Below are positions 15,512 to 24,068 of a DNA stretch of 64,000 bases, piece by piece; the stretch's first letter is position 1; each line of letters opens with the position of its first letter. The notes under the pieces were generated by a model, which did no database searches, was not told the origin of the DNA, and was given only the letters and a program-made list of their open reading frames with translations. The position numbers and the translations under genes are program-made. Source of the DNA: JBMNCR01 sp049366695. Its GTDB lineage: Bacteria; Bacillota; Clostridia; Eubacteriales; Alkalibacteraceae. The DNA lies in NCBI GenBank assembly GCA_049366695.1, contig JBMNCR010000064.1, forward strand, positions 1-64,000, in the 5' to 3' direction.

Positions 15512-15541
15512 ATTGTACATGTAAATATGCACATATGTCAA
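15512..15541 (-). promoter_or_regulatory. Promoter of the ietAS-like operon
   Basis: Read leftward, TTGACA (15541-15536) and TACAAT (15517-15512) are separated by 18 bases. The -10 box ends about 23 bases before the ATG. A partly symmetric ACATGT...ACATATGT lies within it. Confidence 0.65.
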
Positions 15542-15700
15542 CAATATCGTTATATTATATACTGTATATGTTATTTTAATTATATTATTTGTTATATTTG
15601 TTTCATTATCATGATTTAATTTAAATAAAGTAAAAGTTAAAAAAATAATAGAAGTCTTATGGGAATAAACCTTAAATTAAAACTATAAATAAATGCACCA

Positions 15701-15729
15701 TTGAACAAGAACGCATGTTCTGTTATAAT
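15701..15729 (+). promoter_or_regulatory. Promoter of the immA-integrase operon
   Basis: TTGAAC (15701-15706) and TATAAT (15724-15729) are separated by 17 bases. The -10 box ends 38 bases before the ImmA ATG. A LexA box fills the spacer. Confidence 0.75.
15708..15721. promoter_or_regulatory. LexA (DinR) SOS box
   Basis: AGAACGCATGTTCT matches the Firmicute LexA consensus GAAC-N4-GTTC and is a perfect palindrome apart from its centre. Its place between -35 and -10 means bound LexA should block the promoter until DNA damage. Confidence 0.8.
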
Positions 15730-15767
15730 AATATCACCTAAAAGATTCCAATAGAGGTGGTATTTTT

Positions 15768-16268
15768 ATGTTTCTACGAATGCTTAAAAAAGCTAATTAT
15801 TTTCTGACAGAATATCAGATCTTCGACTTCCCTATCTCAATAGAAATAATCCAAGAGATCATTAAAAACCTAAAATACAAAGTCGTAATATTAAAGAACT
15901 TAAAACAAAATGGAATAACTTATGCAGATAACATATTAGTAACCGGCAGTAATTCTGCGTGTTTAAGAGAAAATATGTGTCATGAATGTGGCCATGTTAT
16001 TTCTCATTGTAATAATCAGTATAGCAACGATAAAATACAGATAGCTAAAAACGAATCCCAAGCTCAAGCCTTCGCTGCTTATCTTCTCATGCCTGTTTTT
16101 ATATTTGAAACTGATTTAGCTCAAGGGTGTAATGTTTATGAATTGTCTGAAAATTTTGGTGTTAATATAGAATTTGTGCAGTATCGCAAGACTCTTACTA
16201 AAAGTCTTTTAAATAATAATTATTTTGAAAAAGGTGATTTACTATGGCAGGAAGCATACAAAATTTAG
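15768..16268 (+). CDS. immA: ImmA/IrrE-family metallopeptidase
   Basis: 166 residues. The zinc-protease motif HECGH lies at 72-76, followed by the family's ESQAQAFAAYLLMP segment, which supplies the third ligand and the conserved hydrophobic helix. ImmA-type proteases cleave phage or ICE repressors during induction, as in ICEBs1. The CI-like repressor at 9310 lacks a self-cleaving domain and is a natural candidate substrate. The gene overlaps the integrase by 25 bases, and their promoter carries a LexA box. The start ATG follows AGAGGTGG. Confidence 0.85.
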   Translation: MFLRMLKKANYFLTEYQIFDFPISIEIIQEIIKNLKYKVVILKNLKQNGITYADNILVTGSNSACLRENMCHECGHVISHCNNQYSNDKIQIAKNESQAQAFAAYLLMPVFIFETDLAQGCNVYELSENFGVNIEFVQYRKTLTKSLLNNNYFEKGDLLWQEAYKI

Positions 16269-17467
16269 GCAATGGAAAGTACCGTATTTTTGTTTCCGCC
16301 GGCACTGGATCAGGTGGGAAGAGAAAAAGATATACAAAGACCATTACTGCATCCAGTGACCTAAAAGCAGAAAAAGAACTTGCCAAATTTGTTGCCAGCG
16401 TGGATAGCCAGAACTTTGTGGAACCTTCCAAAATTACTCTTGAGCAGTTTATAAATAAATGGATGCAGGACTACGGTGAAAAAAATCTTTCCCTGAAGAC
16501 ACAATCCACCTACATGGGCATGTTGGATAAGAGAATCATTCCTTCTATTGGTCATTTGCAGCTGAATAAATTGAAACCTTTACACATTGTCGAATTTATC
16601 AATGAAATGTACCGGGTCAGGCTTGATGATAAAAAGAAACCTATTTCGGATAAAACTGTATACAACCACTACAGGCTGTTGAATACGATTCTGAATGCTG
16701 CTGTTAGGTGGCGTCTTTTGGATGTTAATCCTGTTACTAATGTGGATCCTCCTAAATATAAAAAAGCTGAAGCCAAATACTACACTGCTGAAGATATTCA
16801 ATTGATGTTTAATAAGCTACAGGAAACTCCCCTTAAATATCAGGTATCTATTATATTAGCTATTGCTACAGGACTTCGTCTTGGGGAACTAGTGGGCTTA
16901 AAATGGGAAAATATCAACTTTAAGAACAATTATATAACTATCAGTAAGGCAAAGTACTATACACCCCAAAACGGAACATTTATGGCTTCTCCCAAATCTC
17001 AAACATCCAATAGAAAGATATCTATTCCCGTTTATCTTGTGGATCTTTTAAAGTTGCATAAAAGTGAGCAGGATGAGCGCGCAAAGCTGTTGGATGATAA
17101 GTGGATAGATTCTAGATTCATTCTAACCCAATGGAATGGTAATGGGATGCACCCGGAAACCCCATCTAAGTGGTGGAAAAAGTTTGTAAGGAAAAACGGT
17201 TTAAAGGAAATCACATTCCACCAGCTTCGTCATACCAGTGCTACCATTTTGATGGATCTTGGATTAAATATTAAGGCTATCTCTAAAAGGCTGGGTCATG
17301 CCTCAACGGAAATAACATCCAGGACTTATGTCCATGCCGTGGAAGAAACAGATAAAATTGCTGCTGAAAAGATTGGTGAATTATTATTCAAAAAAGAAAA
17401 AAGAACAGGCAAAAAAGTCTATCGTATAAAAAAATGGCACGAAAATGGCACGAATTCAACTGATTAA
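16244..17467 (+). CDS. int: Prophage tyrosine integrase
   Basis: 407 residues, typical of large Tn916/phi-type integrases. An N-terminal arm-binding domain covers about 1-55, a SAM-like core-binding domain about 63-160 and the catalytic domain about 175-385. The catalytic residues are all present: Arg212 (TGLRLGEL), Lys in the SPKSQTSNRK hairpin, His326-Arg329 (HQLRH), His352 (LGHAS) and Tyr362 (TSRTYVH). The stop lies 31 bases from the 3' end of tRNA-Arg, the classical att arrangement. It is probably co-expressed with ImmA. No excisionase lies beside it. Confidence 0.93.
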   Translation: MAGSIQNLGNGKYRIFVSAGTGSGGKRKRYTKTITASSDLKAEKELAKFVASVDSQNFVEPSKITLEQFINKWMQDYGEKNLSLKTQSTYMGMLDKRIIPSIGHLQLNKLKPLHIVEFINEMYRVRLDDKKKPISDKTVYNHYRLLNTILNAAVRWRLLDVNPVTNVDPPKYKKAEAKYYTAEDIQLMFNKLQETPLKYQVSIILAIATGLRLGELVGLKWENINFKNNYITISKAKYYTPQNGTFMASPKSQTSNRKISIPVYLVDLLKLHKSEQDERAKLLDDKWIDSRFILTQWNGNGMHPETPSKWWKKFVRKNGLKEITFHQLRHTSATILMDLGLNIKAISKRLGHASTEITSRTYVHAVEETDKIAAEKIGELLFKKEKRTGKKVYRIKKWHENGTNSTD

Positions 17468-17497
17468 CTTTTTTACTGTTCTGAAAGCCTTGTATAA

Positions 17498-17574
<77 letters not shown>

Positions 17575-17720
17575 ATTTTTATGACAAGTAGTATATTAAC
17601 ACATTATCATACAACATTCAATATACTTTTTATTTATTACCTATGGAACACTTAAATATTATTCTAAATATTTTTTCAGTTGCTAGTAAATAACATCCAC
17701 AAGCTTTTATTATATAAATT

Positions 17721-20700
17721 TTATATACATTTTGATATTAATTTCTTTATTTTTTCCGGAGGAGTAGTATCCAATTCATCTTTAAGAATAGACGCATAGT
17801 TTTGATAAATTCTTTTTGCAGCTTGAATTTGATTTTCTGATATTTGTGCTTCTATCAATAAATAATATGCTTCATCCATATATGGATTTATTTCAATAAG
17901 CTTATATAGTAGCCGAATTGCCTGAATATTATCTGATGTTTCAATAAAATATTTGCTAACTTTTAAAGTGCATTTTTCAAAGAGGCATTCATAATACGAC
18001 CTGCTTTTTTCCAACCATTCTCTGTCCATACTATATAGGTATTCTCTATTATAGTATGTAAGTATTTTTTCCATTAAGTCTATTTCATTTTTTCCAAGTT
18101 TATTAGTACTTGCCAACATCATCAATGCTGAAGAATAATACCTTTGCACAGTAAAAAAAACGTTTTTTTCAACATCATACATACTACTTTCATATGTGAT
18201 GTATTCATAATTAGAATCAATTTTTTTTAATCCTTTTCTCAAACTATATAAAGTAGCATGAAAAACATCATTGATATTTTTGCTTTTGCTTTCTGGCCAA
18301 ATTGCCTCGATTATTTCGTCTTTTGTTACTTTTCTTCCTCTATGAAGCATAAATATGAGTAACTCTTTTGCTTTTTGCGATGATATGCCCTTCCAAGGAA
18401 TTTCACTACCATTATAGTACAAGTCAAATGATCCAAACATATTAACTATAAAAGGGGTTTTTAAAGATTTTTCATATAACACCTTTAAAATCTTATAATT
18501 TACCGCTACTGTATGCTTTTCTGTTTTAAAAATTTTTGTAATTAACTTTTCTTTATTACATCTCTCATCAAGTTCCATTATAAATGATTTGTTAACAAAA
18601 GTAAGCTCCTCCTTTGGTAATGCCTCAATTACTTGACTGAACATTTTGTAAAGGGATATACTCATTTGTATGAAATTATTTGTAGATGCAAGCTCTATGT
18701 ATAACTTTCCGTATTTATATAAATTTTCATTATCGTTTTTCTTTAAAGCTATATATGACAAAACACCATAAAGCATTGTAAGAAAATATTTTGGTTTTGC
18801 CTTCTCTATTAATTCTCTACCTCTGTTTACATATTTTTCTCCATCTTCAAATTTTCCCATCTGCAAAAATATTGTACCCATCAACATACAGCAAATAGCC
18901 TCAATGTATCCGCCTTCCTCAATTGCTTCTTTCATAGCTTCTCGTGCTGTTGCACGTGTTTTAGCAATTTTTCCTTTTTTTATATAACACCGCGCTAAAA
19001 GCATTTTACTCAGTATCTTAAAAAATGTTTCTCCACCTATTTCATCGGCAGTTGCTATAGCCTTGTTGTAGTATATTTCTGCCTTTTCAAACTGACCCAA
19101 GTCCACATAGATATGTGCTAACTGATAGTAGGCATATGGCAAGGTATCTAAAAGATTATATCGCTCTTTTACAGTTACATTCTCTTGTGCTATCTCTAGT
19201 GCCTTGTCAAGCATACCCCAATCTTGATAAATAGTTGCAAGACAACTTCTTTGAAAATGAGAAATATATATATCTTTTCCAGAAAGCAAAGTAACTTTTT
19301 TGTATAATGTCACAGAATTTGAATAATCTCCCTTTATATAACTAAAATGAGCCATACACGCTACTATATGTGCAATCATAGTATCATCCATGGTATCAAG
19401 GGCTTTTTCATATGCTATTTGCAATGTTTTACCAACATTATAAAAGTCACCCATAAATAAATAAGAAAGTGCTTTTTCCATTGGAATATCAAATCGTTCA
19501 CCAGTGAGCATCTCCATTACATCTTCCAATTTATCAAGGCTTTCTTTATATTTTCCCTGTGAACGTAATATGCGAGCCTCTACGTTTAAACAACGCGCAT
19601 ATCCCATTTTATTCTCTTCCTCGGTATATATTTTTTGGGCAATATATAAATATTTTTCTGCAGTATAAATAGAAGAATCATATATATTTAATTCTGCAAC
19701 TAATATACATAAAAATGCATTTGAACGTACATAATCATCATCAAAATACGTCATCCAATTCTTAATAATCATCCAATTACCCTTACGTATCAGCGAAGGT
19801 ACATGTTGTTCCATAAGTTCAGAAGCTTTATCAAGTAAATTTGCTGATAGTAGATAGTCAATAGCGGTTACTGGACGGTCCATATTGATATACGTTTTTA
19901 CTGCATTTTTGTATTGCTCTATTGGATTGATAATCTGTTCTTTTAATGTTTGACCTACAAGGTCGTGTATTTTGTAAGACCCATCATTTGTTAAATAAAT
20001 TAAGAAATGTTGTTTTTCTAATTCTTTTAAAATTTCTGCACTATTATTTATATTTAAGTAATCATCGCAAATTTCAGGCTCCAACATATTAAAAATAGAA
20101 GTGTTTATTAAAAACAGTTTTGTTTGAGGAGATAATGAGTCCATAATCTCCGTATTAATATAATTTGCAAGAGATGAAATATCGAGTATTCTATTATCTA
20201 TATCTATATCAATTTCATTTGTTAACAAAACCAGATTAACCGCCGCTATCCAGCCATTTGTGTTTTTATATAGCTTTTCTAGCATTTCTTTTGTATATAA
20301 AATTTCTCTTATTTTTATGTAACTGGTCAATTCTTCTAATGAAAAGCATAAGTCTTGATATGAAAACCTTACTACACGACCGCTGGACAACAGCTTAGGA
20401 TTAGACAGCTTTATTTTCTCTCTTGAGGTTAATATAAAATTTATTTTATGACTACTAACTGCATATATTAAATTTGTTATAAGTTGTATAGATTCAGGAT
20501 CATCTATTAAATGAAAATCATCAAATATTATTGTCAAACCTGTTCTGAATTTTTTCTGTATATAACGCATTATTATTTCTGCTGCCAAATAAAGTCTATT
20601 TTGAGGTGTTTTTATAAGTATTTCAGATTCTCCAGTTATGTATTCTATCCCCGATATTATTCCCTGAGTTAAGATATTACTGTCATTGTCATTTTTATCT

Positions 20701-20897
20701 ACACGATACCATAATTGAGGTGTATCATTCTTTTGAGCTATCTGATGTGCAAAGTATGTTTTTCCATATCCAGCTGGTGCCTCTATTAAATTGATAATTG
20801 ATGTATTCCCAAGTTTCAATTTTGAAAGGAGCTTTGTTCTTTGAATCCCTTTTTCAATTAAAGGAGGTTCAAATTTGTATTGCCAAATACTACTCAT
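17721..20897 (-). CDS. Large SARP/MalT-like transcriptional activator (ATPase-TPR-BTAD)
   Basis: 1058 residues. An N-terminal MalT/LuxR-type STAND NTPase has Walker A PAGYGKT at 41-47 and Walker B-like TIIFDDFHLID. A long TPR-like helical-repeat region follows (about 360-760). An OmpR-type winged helix (about 815-905: KAKELLIFMLHRGRKVTKDEIIEAIWP) and a bacterial transcriptional activator domain (about 915-1055) end the protein. Such regulators activate transcription upon inducer binding at the TPR region. No operon partner lies next to it; it is transcribed toward the tRNA. Target genes cannot be deduced. Confidence 0.82.
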   Translation of the reverse strand: MSSIWQYKFEPPLIEKGIQRTKLLSKLKLGNTSIINLIEAPAGYGKTYFAHQIAQKNDTPQLWYRVDKNDNDSNILTQGIISGIEYITGESEILIKTPQNRLYLAAEIIMRYIQKKFRTGLTIIFDDFHLIDDPESIQLITNLIYAVSSHKINFILTSREKIKLSNPKLLSSGRVVRFSYQDLCFSLEELTSYIKIREILYTKEMLEKLYKNTNGWIAAVNLVLLTNEIDIDIDNRILDISSLANYINTEIMDSLSPQTKLFLINTSIFNMLEPEICDDYLNINNSAEILKELEKQHFLIYLTNDGSYKIHDLVGQTLKEQIINPIEQYKNAVKTYINMDRPVTAIDYLLSANLLDKASELMEQHVPSLIRKGNWMIIKNWMTYFDDDYVRSNAFLCILVAELNIYDSSIYTAEKYLYIAQKIYTEEENKMGYARCLNVEARILRSQGKYKESLDKLEDVMEMLTGERFDIPMEKALSYLFMGDFYNVGKTLQIAYEKALDTMDDTMIAHIVACMAHFSYIKGDYSNSVTLYKKVTLLSGKDIYISHFQRSCLATIYQDWGMLDKALEIAQENVTVKERYNLLDTLPYAYYQLAHIYVDLGQFEKAEIYYNKAIATADEIGGETFFKILSKMLLARCYIKKGKIAKTRATAREAMKEAIEEGGYIEAICCMLMGTIFLQMGKFEDGEKYVNRGRELIEKAKPKYFLTMLYGVLSYIALKKNDNENLYKYGKLYIELASTNNFIQMSISLYKMFSQVIEALPKEELTFVNKSFIMELDERCNKEKLITKIFKTEKHTVAVNYKILKVLYEKSLKTPFIVNMFGSFDLYYNGSEIPWKGISSQKAKELLIFMLHRGRKVTKDEIIEAIWPESKSKNINDVFHATLYSLRKGLKKIDSNYEYITYESSMYDVEKNVFFTVQRYYSSALMMLASTNKLGKNEIDLMEKILTYYNREYLYSMDREWLEKSRSYYECLFEKCTLKVSKYFIETSDNIQAIRLLYKLIEINPYMDEAYYLLIEAQISENQIQAAKRIYQNYASILKDELDTTPPEKIKKLISKCI

Positions 20898-21059
20898 AAT
20901 TTACTTTCCTTTATTATTTATTATTCACTCAGCATGAACTTATCAGCATCATATAATGTTTTATTATTTACTCAATTATGTATAGAATATATATGTTGAT
21001 TTATATCTACTTATACCTTCTCATATTATTTAGAATTAATAACTTTAATATATCTATTA

Positions 21060-22055
21060 TCACTGGGCAAAATATTCTTCAACAGTTAATCCACTATCAT
21101 AAATTTTTGTAGCTAACTGTATGCCAACATATCTTAAATGCCATGGCTCGTATTCATAGCCTACAATATCCTTCTTACCTTTTGGATATCTAATTATAAA
21201 ACCAAATTTATACGCATTTTCTTTTACCCAAATCCCTTCATCGATATCGCCAAAGCCAGATGTCAATTGGTTGCTAACAACTGGGCAGGTTATGTCAATT
21301 GCTAGCCCTGTTTGGTGTTCACTAGTACCTGGTTTTGCACTATATTTATCAGCATATGCTTGACCTTTATTTCTTACAATACTATTATACAAGGCTTTTT
21401 GAGTTTGATATGATCTATATCCTGAACGAGCTACAAGATTATAATCTTGTGTTTTTGCTTCCGCAAATAGCTCCTCTAGCGAATCTGCAGCTATCTCTCT
21501 AAGTTGATTAACTTCTGGATTTGCTAAACATGTAGGAACCTGTAACTTTACCAAATCATTTGGAATATAATCTGAAGGTAAATATCTTACTTTATTTATT
21601 ACTACATCATAATCTTGTGGATTGACGACAATCCCATTTTCATCAATAGTATTGTCTAAATTTTTTCTAATTACATACTCAAATTTTGCATTGTATTCTT
21701 TATAATTTACATTTATAACTAAATCATTTCCGCTTAATATCTCTTCGTTTATTGTTACACTGTTATCATCATTGATCAATGCACATTTTTCACTATTGAT
21801 TTCAACAGTATATTCATCTGTAATTATATTTTCAGCTATTATTCCTTCTTCGTCTTCATAGAAAACATTAATTGCAAATATAATTGTTTCATCCGGTTCT
21901 ACAAATCCGTTTTCATTACTAGCATGTATTTCTACTTTTTTTAAAATCACTTTCCCTGTCAATTCTATACCATTAATAGTAGTCGTTGACTTTTGTGGCA
22001 TACATGATGTTAAAATAAATAATGATAGTATTACTAAAATATATATTTTTCTCAT
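21060..22055 (-). CDS. vanY: VanY-type D-alanyl-D-alanine carboxypeptidase, lipoprotein
   Basis: 331 residues. A lipoprotein signal (MRKIYILVILSLFILTSC) with lipobox Cys is followed by a beta-rich region of about 130 residues and an M15B peptidase domain (about 175-330). Zinc-site and catalytic motifs are visible: SGYRSYQTQ-type (ARSGYRSY), SEHQTGLAIDI and EPWHLRYVG. It trims terminal D-Ala from peptidoglycan stem peptides outside the membrane. No vanRS or ligase genes are near, so a general cell-wall role is likelier than vancomycin resistance. Confidence 0.88.
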   Translation of the reverse strand: MRKIYILVILSLFILTSCMPQKSTTTINGIELTGKVILKKVEIHASNENGFVEPDETIIFAINVFYEDEEGIIAENIITDEYTVEINSEKCALINDDNSVTINEEILSGNDLVINVNYKEYNAKFEYVIRKNLDNTIDENGIVVNPQDYDVVINKVRYLPSDYIPNDLVKLQVPTCLANPEVNQLREIAADSLEELFAEAKTQDYNLVARSGYRSYQTQKALYNSIVRNKGQAYADKYSAKPGTSEHQTGLAIDITCPVVSNQLTSGFGDIDEGIWVKENAYKFGFIIRYPKGKKDIVGYEYEPWHLRYVGIQLATKIYDSGLTVEEYFAQ

Positions 22056-22137
22056 TTTTTTCCTCCGTTCATTATTTATAATTATTTTATCATTTTTTTT
22101 ATTAAATTAATGCAATTTATTTATATTTATTCATATA

Positions 22138-22173
22138 CAAAAAAAACCTAGCACATCTTAAAATATGCTAGGT
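22138..22173 (-). terminator. Terminator of cotJABC
   Basis: ACCTAGCA pairs with TGCTAGGT around a 12-base loop, followed on the minus strand by an eight-plus T run. It lies just after the cotJC stop. Confidence 0.8.
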
Positions 22174-22189
22174 CAATATATAACTATAA

Positions 22190-22762
22190 TTAATATATTT
22201 TTTTTGTATCCATGTATTCTTCAACTACTCTTAAAGTTTCTCCAAATCTTTGAAAATGAACTACTTCTCTTTCCCTTAAGTATTTCAGTACATCTTTAAC
22301 ACATGGATCATCAGTCATTTTTATTAATCTTTCATACGTTATTCTTGCTTTTTGCTCAGCTGCCATATCTTCATACATATCTACAACAGGATCACCTTTT
22401 GTTTGAATCGAAGCTACTGTATGAGGCACACCATTGCCATTTACATAAAAAGGATTAAATCCATGTTCTATATAATATGCTCCAAATCCAGCTTCTTTTA
22501 GTTCTTCTTTACTAGCTCCTTGAATTAGTTTACCAAATAATGTAGCAACTAACTCAAGATGTGCTAGTTCTTCTGTGCCTATATCTGTTAATACTGCTTT
22601 ACCTTGGTTAATTGGCATTGCATATCTTTGGGTAAGATATCTCAATGATGCTCCTAATTCTCCATCTGCTCCGCCATACTGTTCTAATACATTTTTAGCC
22701 ATTCTCACATCTTTATAACTAACTTTTACAGGATATTGTGTCTTTTTTTCATATAACCACAT
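22190..22762 (-). CDS. cotJC: Spore coat manganese-catalase-like protein CotJC
   Basis: 190 residues with the manganese-catalase ferritin-like fold. Metal-ligand helices show DGELGASLRYLTQR, GTEELAHLELV, AAEQKARITYERL and REREVVHFQRFGE. CotJC is a spore inner-coat protein related to Mn catalases and may remove hydrogen peroxide. It is the last gene of cotJABC, 15 bases after cotJB, and ends at a strong terminator. Expression is expected in the mother cell under sigma-E; I could not identify that promoter with confidence. Confidence 0.93.
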   Translation of the reverse strand: MWLYEKKTQYPVKVSYKDVRMAKNVLEQYGGADGELGASLRYLTQRYAMPINQGKAVLTDIGTEELAHLELVATLFGKLIQGASKEELKEAGFGAYYIEHGFNPFYVNGNGVPHTVASIQTKGDPVVDMYEDMAAEQKARITYERLIKMTDDPCVKDVLKYLREREVVHFQRFGETLRVVEEYMDTKKIY

Positions 22763-22777
22763 TTACTTTATCACTCC

Positions 22778-23032
22778 TTAAAATTTTATTTCCCAAGGCC
22801 ATGGGTCATTAATATATTTTGTGTAATCTCCACTATGAGATAAAAGAGTGAGAGGTCCGTATATTTTTTCGTAATTCATAGTTACTTCATGTGTTAGTTC
22901 CGTATATTTCTTATGAGCCATCTTAGCTCTTATGTCATTAGGATGTGTATCTAGATATAGAGCAATATCATAAACAATAAATTGGCATCTCATTATTTCT
23001 ATCAACATATTTTTTTGCTTTTCTTCTATCAT
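22778..23032 (-). CDS. cotJB: Spore coat protein CotJB
   Basis: 84 residues, typical CotJB length and order. Family features are LIEIMRCQFIVYDIALYLDTHP-type helices (MRCQFIVYDIALYLDTHPND in key part) and the closing GPLTLLSHSG...WPWEIKF. It overlaps cotJA by 4 bases and precedes cotJC. It helps assemble the CotJ complex in the spore coat; the biochemical role is not known. Confidence 0.92.
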   Translation of the reverse strand: MIEEKQKNMLIEIMRCQFIVYDIALYLDTHPNDIRAKMAHKKYTELTHEVTMNYEKIYGPLTLLSHSGDYTKYINDPWPWEIKF

Positions 23033-23214
23033 AATGAATCACTCTCTTTATAAGGTTTGTATAATTCAGGAAATGCAGTTCCCATTTGCATTGCCTCTAC
23101 TGGGTCTGCTATTTTAAAATTTATTTGATATGGTACATATGCATTAGCATATTTGGGATATTCCGGCATAAACGGTACCATGGGTTTGTATTCATAATCA
23201 TGTTCTGGTGACAT
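23029..23214 (-). CDS. cotJA: Spore coat protein CotJA
   Basis: 61 residues, Pro- and Tyr-rich: PMVPFMPEYPKYANAYVPYQ, then DPVEAMQMGTAFPELYKPY, the standard CotJA pattern. It is the first gene of the operon, preceded by AAGGAGATG, and overlaps cotJB as ATGA. CotJA is needed for CotJC deposition in the coat. Confidence 0.92.
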   Translation of the reverse strand: MSPEHDYEYKPMVPFMPEYPKYANAYVPYQINFKIADPVEAMQMGTAFPELYKPYKESDSL

Positions 23215-23396
23215 TCCTTTATAATCATCTCCTTATTATTTTTATATTAACTATAATATTCATAAAATTTAATTTTGTTTGTTTTTTTTAATTTTTTTCC
23301 TATTAATCTATAATATCTCTTTATTACAATTATTTTTTACTTATAATGTCTAAATTTATATTAAATAATAAGAATAGCTAAAGGAGGGTAAAAAAC

Positions 23397-24020
23397 TTGA
23401 AAAAATTTACTTTTGTATTTTTATTTTTATTGGTGATACTGCTTATGCCAACGGTTAATGCTCAACCGTCGGGTGATTATGATACTTACACTGTTAAAAG
23501 TGGGGATAGTCTGTGGAAAATTGCAGTAAAGTATGAGGTAGGTGTATCAGAACTTATTGCGGCAAATACACAATTTAAAAATCCTGATTTAATTTATCCA
23601 GGTCAAAAAGTTTATGTGCCTTTATATGACAAAGTAAAGGCTATTGAAAAACAAGTAATAGAACTTACAAATCAACAAAGAGTAAAAAATGGATTAAAAC
23701 CACTAGAATATAATTGGGAATTATGTAGGATTGCTAGATACAAGTCTCAGGATATGGTTGATAAGAATTATTTTAGCCATACATCCCCTACTTATGGTTC
23801 CCCATTTAATATGATAAAAGCCTTTGGATTAATCTATAGGAGTGCGGGCGAAAATATTGCAAAAGGACAAAAATCAGCTCAACAAGTAGTTACATCGTGG
23901 ATGAACTCATCAGGACATAGAGCAAACATCTTAAATAGTGGTTATACTCAAATAGGTGTCGGTTATGCTGTTGATTCCAACGGAACACCGTATTGGACTC
24001 AGATGTTTATCAGTAAATAA
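23397..24020 (+). CDS. Secreted LysM-CAP protein
   Basis: 207 residues from a TTG start, chosen for the strong AAAGGAGGG 8 bases upstream. A signal peptide (about 1-22, ending VNAQP) precedes a LysM domain (about 30-76: YTVKSGDSLWKIAVKYEV) and a CAP/SCP domain (about 85-205: LTNQQRVKNGLKPL, SQDMVDKNYFSHTSP, AGENIAKGQ, SSGHRANIL). It should bind peptidoglycan or spore cortex. Its position opposite cotJ and ger genes suggests a spore-coat or cortex role, as for YkwD/SafA-like proteins, but this is inference. Confidence 0.9.
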   Translation: MKKFTFVFLFLLVILLMPTVNAQPSGDYDTYTVKSGDSLWKIAVKYEVGVSELIAANTQFKNPDLIYPGQKVYVPLYDKVKAIEKQVIELTNQQRVKNGLKPLEYNWELCRIARYKSQDMVDKNYFSHTSPTYGSPFNMIKAFGLIYRSAGENIAKGQKSAQQVVTSWMNSSGHRANILNSGYTQIGVGYAVDSNGTPYWTQMFISK

Positions 24021-24031
24021 TTAACTCATTT

Positions 24032-24068
24032 AAATAAATAGTAGGTCATATAAAACCTACTATTTATT
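24032..24068. terminator. Bidirectional terminator between LysM-CAP gene and gerB2
   Basis: AATAAATAGTAGGT pairs with ACCTACTATTTATT across a 9-base loop. It ends the rightward LysM-CAP gene, and its right arm overlaps the gerB2 stop from the other side. Confidence 0.75.

Noticed and set aside
21060..22055. Vancomycin-resistance cluster
   Set aside because: Only a VanY-type carboxypeptidase is present; no vanRS, vanH, ligase or vanX nearby.
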